Positions 6,640 through 13,809 of a DNA stretch of 18,820 nt are shown here, piece after piece. The notes beneath the pieces were generated by a model that was given only the letters and a program-made list of their open reading frames with translations, was not told the origin of the DNA and searched no databases. A program made the position numbers and the translations under genes. The stretch is from Bacilli bacterium (GTDB lineage: Bacteria; Bacillota_I; Bacilli_A; RF39; UBA660), in NCBI GenBank assembly GCA_028684735.1, contig JAQUFI010000020.1:1-18820 (forward strand), in the 5' to 3' direction. Position 1 is the first letter of the stretch, and every line of letters begins with the position of its first letter.

Positions 6640-8460
6640 TTACTTTTCTTCATATTCAGCGTCAATTACATCATCTTTTTTGTCTTCTTCAGTTTCTGTT
6701 TCTTCACCTTTTTCAGTTTCAGCTTTCTTAGCCATTTCTTCATAAACTTTAGTTGCTAAAGCCATAGCTGTTTCATTTAATGTTTTTGTTTTAGTTTTAA
6801 TATCATCAAAATCATCAGTTTCTAAAGCTTCTTTAAGTTCTTTTATTTCTTTTTCTGCTTTTTCTGAATCTTTAGCATCAACTTTATCGCCTAAATCCTT
6901 TATAGCTTTTTCAGTAGCAAAGATTGTTTGGTCAGCTTCATTTCTAATTTCAGCTTCTTCTTTTTTCTTTGCATCAGCTTCCTTATTAGCTTCAGCATCT
7001 TTAACCATCTTATCGATTTCCTCATCTGATAAATTATTATTAGCTGTAATTGTAATTGATTGTTCCTTATTAGTACCTAAATCCTTAGCTTTAACATTAA
7101 CAATCCCATTAGCATCAATATCAAAGGTTACTTCAATTTGAGGAACCCCTCTTGGTGCTGGCGGAATATTACTTAATTGGAAATTTCCTAAAGTTTGGTT
7201 ATCATTAGCCATTGGTCTTTCACCTTGTAAGATGTGAATATCAACTGCTGGTTGATTATCAGCAGCCGTACTAAAGACTTGTGACTTACTAGTTGGGATG
7301 GTTGTATTTCGTGGAATTAAAACTGTCATAACCCCACCAAGTGTTTCTAATCCAAGTGATAATGGGGTAACGTCTAATAAAACGATATCATTGACATCTC
7401 CTGTTAAAACACCACCTTGAATAGCAGCACCCATTGCTACAACTTCATCTGGGTTAACTCCCTTACTTGGTTCTTTACCTAATTCTTTTTGAACTAATTC
7501 TTGAATCTTAGGAATTCTTGTTGAACCACCAACTAAAATAACTTTATCGATATCTTTTTTCGTTAATTTAGCATCTTTTAAAGATTTTCTCACTGGTTCT
7601 AATGTTTCTTCAAATAAATCATGTGCTAATTCTTCAAACTTAGCTCTCGTTAATGATAACTCTAAATGTAACGGGCCATCTTCACCTTGAGATAAGAATG
7701 GTAATGAAATTTGAGTAGTTACAACTCCACTTAAATCTTTCTTAGCTTTTTCAGCTGCATCTTTTAAACGTTGCATTGCCATCTTATCTTTTGAAAGATC
7801 AACACCATTTTCCTTTTTGAATTGTTCAACTAAATAATCAATAATACGTTGGTCAAAGTCATCTCCACCTAAACGATTATTACCACTTGTTGATTTAACT
7901 TCAAAGACACCATCTCCTAATTCTAGAATTGATACGTCAAAAGTACCTCCTCCTAAGTCATATACCAAAATGGTTTGTTGTTTTTCTTGTTCATCTAAAC
8001 CATAAGCTAATGCAGCAGCTGTTGGTTCATTAATAATTCTTTCGACTTCTAAACCAGCTATTTTACCAGCATTTTTAGTTGCTTGTCTCTCAGCATCATT
8101 AAAGTATGCTGGAACCGTAATAACCGCTCTCGTAACTGGTTCCCCTAAATAAGCTTCCGCAGTTTTCTTTAAATCACCTAAGACCATGGCACTAATTTCT
8201 TCTGGTGTATATTCCTTTTTATTCGCTTTAATCTTTTTATTAGTTCCCATTAATCGTTTAACAGAACTAATGGTATCAGGGTTTGTCACAACTTGTCTTT
8301 TAGCTGCTCCCCCAACAATAATTTCTCCATTTTTAAAAGCAACAACGGAAGGAGTTGTTCGATCTCCTTCTGGATTTGTTATTACTTTCGCTTCTCCTCC
8401 ATCAAAAATTGAAACACAACTATTTGTTGTTCCTAAGTCAATACCTATTATTTTACTCAT
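6640..8460 (-). CDS. dnaK: Molecular chaperone DnaK (Hsp70)
   Basis: ATP-dependent chaperone that binds exposed hydrophobic segments, working with DnaJ and GrpE. It is 606 residues, full length for Gram-positive DnaK. These lack the roughly 24-residue segment found in the ATPase lobe of Gram-negative DnaK. The phosphate-binding GIDLGTTNSCVS is at residues 5-16. VYDLGGGTFDVS, VILVGGSTRIP and the linker/substrate-domain start DVTPLSLGLETLGG are all intact. The C-terminal lid is Lys/Glu-rich and ends in the usual DVIDAEYEE motif. AAGGTGA precedes the ATG. It follows grpE by 14 bases in the hrcA-grpE-dnaK order typical of Bacillota. Confidence 0.99.
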   Translation of the reverse strand: MSKIIGIDLGTTNSCVSIFDGGEAKVITNPEGDRTTPSVVAFKNGEIIVGGAAKRQVVTNPDTISSVKRLMGTNKKIKANKKEYTPEEISAMVLGDLKKTAEAYLGEPVTRAVITVPAYFNDAERQATKNAGKIAGLEVERIINEPTAAALAYGLDEQEKQQTILVYDLGGGTFDVSILELGDGVFEVKSTSGNNRLGGDDFDQRIIDYLVEQFKKENGVDLSKDKMAMQRLKDAAEKAKKDLSGVVTTQISLPFLSQGEDGPLHLELSLTRAKFEELAHDLFEETLEPVRKSLKDAKLTKKDIDKVILVGGSTRIPKIQELVQKELGKEPSKGVNPDEVVAMGAAIQGGVLTGDVNDIVLLDVTPLSLGLETLGGVMTVLIPRNTTIPTSKSQVFSTAADNQPAVDIHILQGERPMANDNQTLGNFQLSNIPPAPRGVPQIEVTFDIDANGIVNVKAKDLGTNKEQSITITANNNLSDEEIDKMVKDAEANKEADAKKKEEAEIRNEADQTIFATEKAIKDLGDKVDAKDSEKAEKEIKELKEALETDDFDDIKTKTKTLNETAMALATKVYEEMAKKAETEKGEETETEEDKKDDVIDAEYEEK

Positions 8461-8474
8461 TTTATCACCTTTCC

Positions 8475-9080
8475 TTAATTACTTACTTTGACCATAGCTG
8501 GTCTAATAACTTTCTCTTTTAATTTATATCCTTTTTGCAATATTTCAATGACAACACCAGGTTCTACCCCATCTTTCTTCTCTGTCATTACAGCTTGTTG
8601 GTAAGTAGGATCAAATTCTTCATCTAAACCATTGATTTCTGATACTTCATAATTGTTTAAGATTTTTACAAACTCACTATATATTAATTTAAAACCTGCC
8701 AAAAACTTTGAAACTTCATCATCGAGATTATCATCATCCATATCAACTGCTCTTTCAAAATTATCTAAGATTGGTAGAAGTTCTTTTACCAAATCCTCAT
8801 TACAGTATTTTAAAATACGGCTTTGTTCTTCTTCTAAACGTTTACGATAATTAATAAACTCAGCTTTGCTTCGAAGTAAGGAATCCTCTAAATAACTTAC
8901 TTTATTATAAGCCTCATTTAATTTATCTGAATGTTTATCTTTTCGCTTTTTTGTTTTTGTTTCTTTTGAATTTTCACAATCACATTCATGTTCTTCACAA
9001 ACACAATTATTTTTATCGTTTACTTCATGGTGTTGACATTCACATGTTTCTGATTGATTATCTTTTTCTATTTTTTCCAT
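8475..9080 (-). CDS. grpE: Nucleotide exchange factor GrpE with Cys/His-rich N-terminus
   Basis: Releases ADP from DnaK as a homodimer. It is 201 residues. The long N-terminal coiled coil (about 55-115, including SKAEFINYRKRLEEE) and the C-terminal beta domain (about 140-200, with the conserved YQQAVMTEKKDGVEPGVV and GYKLKEKVIRPAMV) are present. The disordered first 40 residues are unusual. They hold six Cys (13, 15, 26, 28, 33, 35) and three His (17, 18, 31) in 23 residues, arranged CEC-x-HH and CVC-xx-H-x-CDC. Most GrpE proteins have only an acidic tail here. The start has GAGGTGA 4-5 bases upstream. It lies 3 bases after the hrcA stop and in the same reading frame. Confidence 0.97.
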   Translation of the reverse strand: MEKIEKDNQSETCECQHHEVNDKNNCVCEEHECDCENSKETKTKKRKDKHSDKLNEAYNKVSYLEDSLLRSKAEFINYRKRLEEEQSRILKYCNEDLVKELLPILDNFERAVDMDDDNLDDEVSKFLAGFKLIYSEFVKILNNYEVSEINGLDEEFDPTYQQAVMTEKKDGVEPGVVIEILQKGYKLKEKVIRPAMVKVSN

Positions 9081-9083
9081 TTG

Positions 9084-10073
9084 TCACCTCTCAATATTTT
9101 TCTTAATGTAATCTAATAATGAAATAACTCGATCATATTCCATTCGTTTTGGACCAATTAAAGCAAGTGTACCCTCATTACCATTAATTTCATATTTCGT
9201 TTTAATAATGGTTACATTGTCATCAAACTCATTTTCACTACCAATATATATATTAATACCATTTTCTTCCTCTTTAATACTATTAACCATTTCGTTGCCT
9301 TCAAACTTACTAACGATATCTCTGATTTTATCAATATCATTAAATTCAGGTTGTTTTAAAATATGACTAGTCCCCTTCATAACAACATTAGAGTTATTAG
9401 CAAAATCATTAAAAGCATTATAAAAAGCATTATATAGGACTTCATGTTGTTTAACATATTTGGAGATGATTGGCTTGACTTCAAATTCTAATTTACTACT
9501 AACTTCATTAATAGGTGTTCCAACAATCAATTTATTAATTAATTCAACCGTTTGTTTTATTTCGTCACTTGATACACGCCCTTCTAACAACATATTGCGA
9601 TGTTCGACATGACCTTTATCAGTTATAACAATCGCAATTAAACGGTTTTCACTAAGCGGAACAACTTCTACTTTATTTACTTTATTTTCACTAGATGCAC
9701 TACCTAATACAACGGCTGTATAATTAGTAATTTCAGAAATTATTTCCATACTCTTAATGATTGTATCATCTAACATTAATGAATTATTGTAGAATATTGT
9801 CTGTAGTTTCAACATATCGTCACCAGTTATTTCTTTTGGTTTCATAATATTGTCAACATAATAACGATATCCCTGTTCACTAGGTATTCGACCTGATGAA
9901 ATATGAGTCTTCTCAATCAATCCATTTTCTTCTAGAAAACCCATTTCATTACGAATCGTTGCACTAGAACATTTCATTTTTTTACATAACGAATTAGAAC
10001 TTATCGGTCTAGCTGTTTCAATATAATCTTCAACAATTTCTTTTAAGATTTCAGTTTGTCTTTGGTTTAACAT
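9084..10073 (-). CDS. hrcA: Heat-inducible transcription repressor HrcA
   Basis: Dimeric repressor that binds the CIRCE operator and is kept active by the GroEL chaperonin. It is 329 residues, near the family norm of about 340. The N-terminal winged helix-turn-helix (residues 1-75) includes LNQRQTEILKEIVEDYIE, CSSATIRNEMGFLEENGL and the conserved SSGRIPSEQGYRYYVD. The GAF-like dimer and C-terminal domains follow, ending IGPKRMEYDRVISLLDYI. GGGTGA lies 5 bases before the ATG. It is the first gene of the heat-shock operon and should repress its own promoter, which is flanked by two CIRCE-like sites, and also clpB (perfect CIRCE at 17387-17413). It stops with TGA, followed by CAA and the grpE ATG in the same frame. 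Confidence 0.98.
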   Translation of the reverse strand: MLNQRQTEILKEIVEDYIETARPISSNSLCKKMKCSSATIRNEMGFLEENGLIEKTHISSGRIPSEQGYRYYVDNIMKPKEITGDDMLKLQTIFYNNSLMLDDTIIKSMEIISEITNYTAVVLGSASSENKVNKVEVVPLSENRLIAIVITDKGHVEHRNMLLEGRVSSDEIKQTVELINKLIVGTPINEVSSKLEFEVKPIISKYVKQHEVLYNAFYNAFNDFANNSNVVMKGTSHILKQPEFNDIDKIRDIVSKFEGNEMVNSIKEEENGINIYIGSENEFDDNVTIIKTKYEINGNEGTLALIGPKRMEYDRVISLLDYIKKNIER

Positions 10074-10085
10074 AATTCACCCGCC

Positions 10086-10112
10086 TTAGCACTCTTGAAC
10101 TTTGATTGCCAT
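10086..10112 (-). promoter_or_regulatory. CIRCE operator (degenerate), start-proximal at hrcA
   Basis: On the plus strand TTAGCACTC - 9 bases - GATTGCCAT. The first arm is a perfect CIRCE arm and the second matches 6 of 9 (consensus GAGTGCTAA). It lies just downstream of the -10 box, over the expected transcription start, where HrcA binding would block initiation. Confidence 0.8.
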
Positions 10113-10115
10113 TTC

Positions 10116-10144
10116 ATTATACTATTATATTTTAGCAATGTCAA
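10116..10144 (-). promoter_or_regulatory. Consensus sigma-A promoter of the hrcA-grpE-dnaK-pepF-dnaJ operon
   Basis: Read on the minus strand: TTGACA (10144-10139), a 17-base spacer, TATAAT (10121-10116). Both hexamers are perfect. Start of transcription is expected near 10109, about 35 bases before the hrcA ATG. Such a strong promoter fits a gene set held down by a repressor. Confidence 0.92.
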
Positions 10145-10158
10145 GATATGATTGCTAA
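10132..10158 (-). promoter_or_regulatory. Second CIRCE-like operator overlapping the hrcA -35
   Basis: TTAGCAATG - 9 bases - GATTGCTAA on the plus strand. The geometry equals CIRCE, with 15 of 18 arm positions matching, and it has its own 8-base-pair symmetry TTAGCAAT/ATTGCTAA. It covers the -35 box of the hrcA promoter. Confidence 0.7.
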
Positions 10159-10201
10159 TTTTCTTTTTTTCTCATTTAAGTGTTAAAAACCCTTATTTCT
10201 T

Positions 10202-10210
10202 TGGTATAAT
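10202..10210 (+). promoter_or_regulatory. Extended -10 promoter of the UPF0316 gene
   Basis: TGGTATAAT (TGn plus perfect TATAAT at 10205-10210). The -35 region 17 bases upstream (GTTAAA) is weak, as is usual for extended -10 promoters. The expected start is about 10 bases before the ATG. Confidence 0.6.
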
Positions 10211-10226
10211 TAAAATAGGTGATGGG

Positions 10227-10736
10227 ATGAACATTTTATTATATATTGTTATTTTTGCTTCTAAGGTATTTGAAAATGCCTTAGGCACATTAAGATTAAT
10301 AGTTGTTGCAAATGGGAAAAAGACCCTTGGAGCTATTCTCCAAGGATTAATAGGATTAGTTTGGATTATTGTAACTAGCGTAGTTGTCGTCGGTGTAACT
10401 GAAGACCCTATCAAAGTCATAGCTTTTGCTTTAGGTTCAGCAGTTGGTTCATATTTAGGTAGTGTCCTTGAACAAAAAATTGCTTTAGGTAGCAATATGT
10501 TAATGGCAATTGTCGATCAAAGTTATGGTGAAATAATCGCTACTGAAATTCGAAACAATGGTTTTGCTGTAACTGTTTTAGATGCTAAAGGTATGGATAA
10601 AGAAAGAAATGTTTTAATGGTAGTTGTCGTTCGAAAAAAACGTCGTCACGTCGTTGAAATCATTAAAGAGAAAGATAAAGAAGCCATGATTGTTTCTGAA
10701 AATACTTTTACTCTTTATGGTGGTTACCACAAATAA
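10227..10736 (+). CDS. UPF0316 / DUF2179 membrane protein (YebE-like)
   Basis: A 169-residue member of the UPF0316 family (YebE-like), of unknown function. Residues 1-85 hold three hydrophobic segments separated by short polar turns: MNILLYIVIF, LQGLIGLVWIIVTSVVVVGV and IKVIAFALGSAVGSYLGSVL. The phrase SKVFENALGTLRLIVVANGKK is typical of the family's N-terminal domain. Residues about 105-165 form the DUF2179-type cytoplasmic domain, with NGFAVTVLDAKG, VLMVVVVRKKRR and the end motif ENTFTLYGGYHK. An upstream in-frame start at 10152 is possible, but it would add a non-conserved leader and overlap the operator region. ATG at 10227 has AGGTGA just before it. It is divergent from hrcA and has its own terminator. 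Confidence 0.9.
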   Translation: MNILLYIVIFASKVFENALGTLRLIVVANGKKTLGAILQGLIGLVWIIVTSVVVVGVTEDPIKVIAFALGSAVGSYLGSVLEQKIALGSNMLMAIVDQSYGEIIATEIRNNGFAVTVLDAKGMDKERNVLMVVVVRKKRRHVVEIIKEKDKEAMIVSENTFTLYGGYHK

Positions 10737-10757
10737 AAAAACGCTTAAGCGTTTTTT
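10736..10757. terminator. Bidirectional terminator between the UPF0316 gene and the GDPD gene
   Basis: A perfect palindrome: AAAAAACGCTT reads into AAGCGTTTTTT, centred at 10746/10747, with A-run and T-run ends. The UPF0316 stop (10734-10736) and the minus-strand stop (10745-10747) both touch it. Confidence 0.85.
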
Positions 10758-11422
10758 ATTTTATCTTTTTTAAGGTAGTCTTTTAATAGATATGCCTTAT
10801 CTGTAATAATTGCAACATCATCATTAATATTTTCTAATTCATCAATATCATTGATTGTCCAAAGATAATCATTCCTTTTAGCATAAGACATATGTGCTTT
10901 ATAGATAGAATTAAAATCAAAGTGATTATAGATTCTTAATCGGTTAGCTCTAACGCCAATAATCAATCCGACTCTAACTTTTTTATATTTTCTTTTAAAG
11001 TATTTAACTAGCTTATAATTAAAACTACATATCTCAATATTTAAATAGGGATACTTTTTTATAATAAGATAAACCTCATCGACTAATTTTTTATATTTAT
11101 TTGTCCCTTCTTTTATTTCAATAATGATTTTTTTATTAGTTTTAATCGCTCCTAAGATTTCATCCAAGGTAGCGATTCTTTCTTTCTTCCCTAAAGTTAA
11201 TTTCTTAAGTTCAACTAAAGTTAAATCTTTAATTTCACCCATTCCATCACTTATCAAGTCGACAAATGAGTCATGAAAGACAACAATTTCACTATCTTTT
11301 GTTATTCTAACATCAATTTCAACACCATCAATATAATGTTTACTAAGACTATTGATAATTGCATCTTTGGTATTCTCTAAGTAATGGTGGTTGTTATTAC
11401 CACGATGAGAAATTAATTTCAC
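10745..11422 (-). CDS. Glycerophosphodiester phosphodiesterase (GDPD family)
   Basis: Predicted to hydrolyse glycerophosphodiesters to glycerol-3-phosphate and an alcohol. It is 225 residues, the size of the short cytoplasmic bacterial GDPD proteins, with no signal peptide. The TIM-barrel catalytic set is visible: H6-R7-G8, E16-N-T, E35 and D37 in GVEIDVRITKD, H50-D51 (VVFHD), a later EIKE, and WTIND near the C-terminus. The start is GTG at 11422, immediately after the mraY stop (TAA then GTG). The upstream ribosome binding site is weak, so translation may be coupled to mraY. It is the last gene of the murE-mraY run. A link to membrane lipid or teichoic acid turnover is plausible but is inference. 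Confidence 0.92.
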   Translation of the reverse strand: MKLISHRGNNNHHYLENTKDAIINSLSKHYIDGVEIDVRITKDSEIVVFHDSFVDLISDGMGEIKDLTLVELKKLTLGKKERIATLDEILGAIKTNKKIIIEIKEGTNKYKKLVDEVYLIIKKYPYLNIEICSFNYKLVKYFKRKYKKVRVGLIIGVRANRLRIYNHFDFNSIYKAHMSYAKRNDYLWTINDIDELENINDDVAIITDKAYLLKDYLKKDKIKNA

Positions 11423-12415
11423 TTAAATCCAAACACCAAAAGCAATCGCTGCCATAGCTAACATCAAACCAACAATCCAAAAACCTTTAACGATATCATT
11501 CTCATGATACCCCTTTTTCTCGAAATGATGGTGGAGTGGTGCCATCAGAAATATTTTCCGCTTGAAGGCCATAATCCCTAACATTTGAATAATCGATACT
11601 AAGGTTTCAACGATAAAGACACCTGCTACCACAATAAAAGTGACTTCATGGCTTGTAATCAAAGCAATGGAAGCAAGAGTTGCCCCTAAGGTCAAAGAAC
11701 CAGTATCACCCATAAAGATTCTCGCTGGATGGGTATTAAAAACTAAAAAACCTAATAAAGTTCCCACTAAAATAAAACAGAAAATAGCAATATCTTGATA
11801 TCCCACAACCCATTTTGCATTCCAACAAATTAAACCAAAAGCTAAGAAAGCAATTGCTGAAAGTCCACCGGCTAAACCATCTAAACCATCAGTAATATTA
11901 ACTGCATTACTACTAGCCACTAGGACAAATAATAAGAAAATACCATAAAACCATCCCATATCAACATTGATACCAAGCGTATAAATATTTAAAACTGGTT
12001 CATTCCCGCTTCTCATAAAAATATAAAAGAAGATTAAAGCAATTACTAGTTGCCAAAATAATTTTTGAATTTCAGTCAATCCGTCATTACTTTTTCTTTT
12101 AATAATTAAATAATCATCAAGAAATCCTAATAACGCATAGGTTATAAAGACAAATAAGACGAGAAATAAATTTTCTGAAAAATCCATTCTATCCGTTAAA
12201 AGCAAAAAGGCCACAACAACTAAGGTTGGTATAATAAAAATTAAACCACCCATGGTTGGTGTACCATCTTTCTTTTTATGCTTTTTTTCAAGAAAAACAC
12301 TTACTTTTTGGGTAATTTTTGTTCTCTTTAAAATTGGAATTAAAATAGCCCCAAATATAAAAGATATAATAAAACCTAACATCATTGCTAAAATTGCTTT
12401 TGCCAGAATTAACAT
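11423..12415 (-). CDS. mraY: Phospho-N-acetylmuramoyl-pentapeptide-transferase
   Basis: Integral membrane enzyme that makes lipid I from UDP-MurNAc-pentapeptide and undecaprenyl phosphate, the first membrane step of peptidoglycan synthesis. It is 330 residues with about ten hydrophobic segments. Conserved signatures are present: KKDGTPTMGGLIFI, the Asp pair in LLGFLDDYLII, NAVNITDGLDGLAGG, PARIFMGDTGSL and the C-terminal APLHHHFEKKG. AGGAGATG lies before the ATG and overlaps the murE copy 1 stop codon, so it is cotranscribed with the murE genes. murD, murG and murF do not follow; a GDPD gene does. Confidence 0.98.
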   Translation of the reverse strand: MLILAKAILAMMLGFIISFIFGAILIPILKRTKITQKVSVFLEKKHKKKDGTPTMGGLIFIIPTLVVVAFLLLTDRMDFSENLFLVLFVFITYALLGFLDDYLIIKRKSNDGLTEIQKLFWQLVIALIFFYIFMRSGNEPVLNIYTLGINVDMGWFYGIFLLFVLVASSNAVNITDGLDGLAGGLSAIAFLAFGLICWNAKWVVGYQDIAIFCFILVGTLLGFLVFNTHPARIFMGDTGSLTLGATLASIALITSHEVTFIVVAGVFIVETLVSIIQMLGIMAFKRKIFLMAPLHHHFEKKGYHENDIVKGFWIVGLMLAMAAIAFGVWI

Positions 12416-12426
12416 GCGATCATCTC

Positions 12427-13758
12427 CTATAAGTTGTCTAGTATAATTTTTTTATCATCAAAATCTATTTTTTTATCTTTAATAATTTGGTAGGTCTCAT
12501 GACCCTTCCCAAGTACTAATAGTATATCATTATTATTTATTTTTTGTATACCTTTTTTGATGGCTTTTTCACGATTTGACTCTATTTCATAGTTATTATT
12601 GTCAAGTCCATTAACCATATCACAAATAATTTCATCAGCATCTTCAAATCGTGGATTGTCACTAGTCAAAATAACATAATCAGATAACTCAGTAGCTACT
12701 TGAGCCATAAGTGGTCTTTTCGTTTTATCACGATTTCCTCCGCATCCAATAATCGTTATAATCTTATCTTGAGCAAATTCTCTAACCGCATTAATGATTT
12801 TTAAAACGGCATCAGGAGTATGGGCATAATCAACAATAGCCAACTTATCTTGATGATGAATTATATCCATTCTTCCAGGAGGAGAAACTAATTCTTCAAT
12901 CACCTTTTTCATCATCTCTAACTCTAAACCTTCTTCTTTTAAAACTATTATTACATTTAACATATTATAGACATTATGTTTACCAAGTAACTTGATATTA
13001 TATTCATCATTATTAACACTAAAATGGGTTATGTGGTTCTTGATGTGATAGTTTGTTATTTGATAAGTGCCCGAATCAAAACCGTAAGTAAGTGTATTGT
13101 CATCAATAAAGAAAGAACTATACTTATCATCTATATTGACAATTGATTTACCACCTTTTCTTAACATCTTAAATAGTTTTTGCTTAGCCTCAAGATAGTT
13201 ATCGAAGGTTTTATGGTAGTCTAAATGATCTTGGGTTAGATTGGTAAAGACGGCATAATCATATTCTAAACCTTCTACCCTTCGCATATCTAAAGCATGA
13301 CTGCTTACTTCCATAACGACATGCTCTACTTCTTTATTAGCGCACTCCAAGAGTAGTTCGTATATTTCTAAAATGTCAGGGGTGGTATTATCTAAATCAC
13401 GAATTTTACTATCCATATAAAAACCAATAGTTCCAATATAAGCACATTTACGATTCAATTTATTTAATGCTTGGTAAATTAAAAAAGCACTAGTTGTTTT
13501 CCCATTCGTACCCGTTATCCCGATTAATTTTAAATGTTTAATTTGGGGTTAATAATTATTTTTAAGATAATTAATCAAATAAGTTCTCGTATCTTCAACT
13601 ACTAGGGTATCAACACTGTATAATCCTTCTTCACAAACAATTAAGCTGGCACCATGTTCAATCGCATCTTCAATATATTGATGAGCATCGTGATTACCCC
13701 TTAAAGCCACAAAAGTATCACCTGGTTTTACTTTTCTAGAATCAACTTGAATATTCAT
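12427..13758 (-). pseudogene. murE: murE copy 1 (DNPR type), interrupted by one in-frame TAA
   Basis: UDP-N-acetylmuramyl-tripeptide synthetase family, which adds the third residue of the wall peptide in the cytoplasm. From ATG at 13758 (GAGGTG 7 bases upstream) 69 codons are open. TAA follows at 13551-13549, then 373 open codons in the same frame to TAG at 12429-12427. The reading continues without any indel relative to copy 2, where Asn72 sits at the stop position. The N-terminal domain (DSRKVKPGDTFVALRG) is before the stop. The P-loop GITGTNGKTTS begins 10 codons after it. EVSSHALDMRRVEG, TNLTQDHLDYHK, the carbamylation Lys in YLEAKQKLF, DYAHTPDAV, DNPR (12660-12649) and GKGHE are all intact. 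DNPR is the signature of meso-diaminopimelate-adding enzymes. The usual DGH motif of the N-domain is DAH here. An internal ATG at 13458 would give a 343-residue product without the P-loop. It could be a young pseudogene, a recoded gene or a sequencing error. Confidence 0.85.
13411..13450 (+). repeat. Near-identical 40-base block shared by the two murE copies (partner 14812-14851)
   Basis: The 40 bases here and at 14812-14851 differ at only 2 positions (TA against CG in the middle). Most of the two genes is far more diverged. The block encodes the CAYIGT(I/V)GFYMD segment. It suggests local gene conversion between paralogues or strong codon-level constraint. Confidence 0.75.
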
Positions 13759-13760
13759 AT

Positions 13761-13803
13761 AAAAACACCTCAATATATATTATTCAAATATATTAAAGTG
13801 TTT
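13761..13803 (-). promoter_or_regulatory. Long hairpin enclosing the murE copy 1 ribosome binding site
   Basis: On the minus-strand RNA, AAACACUUUAAUAUAU (13803-13788) pairs along all 16 bases with AUAUAUUGAGGUGUUU (13778-13763), with two G-U pairs and a 9-base loop. The 3' arm contains the GAGGUG ribosome binding site of copy 1. The stem is followed by UUUUU (part of it in the stem end) and the AUG at 13758. It can act as an intrinsic terminator after murE copy 2, as a translation lock on copy 1, or both. Confidence 0.7.
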
Positions 13804-13809
13804 CTTTAA

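Noticed and set aside
9084..9086. Genetic code 4 (TGA as tryptophan), as in mycoplasmas
   Set aside because: hrcA and sspI end in TGA at the expected family length, a ribosome binding site precedes grpE, and no gene has internal TGA codons. Tryptophan is encoded by TGG.
10152..10226. A 25-residue N-terminal extension of the UPF0316 protein
   Set aside because: It would overlap the CIRCE-like operator and the gene's own -10 box. The conserved family start and ribosome binding site are at 10227.
12427..13458. A free-standing 343-residue MurE starting at the internal ATG 13458
   Set aside because: It would lack the P-loop that lies just upstream in the same frame and has no ribosome binding site of its own. 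The better model is one gene with a nonsense codon.
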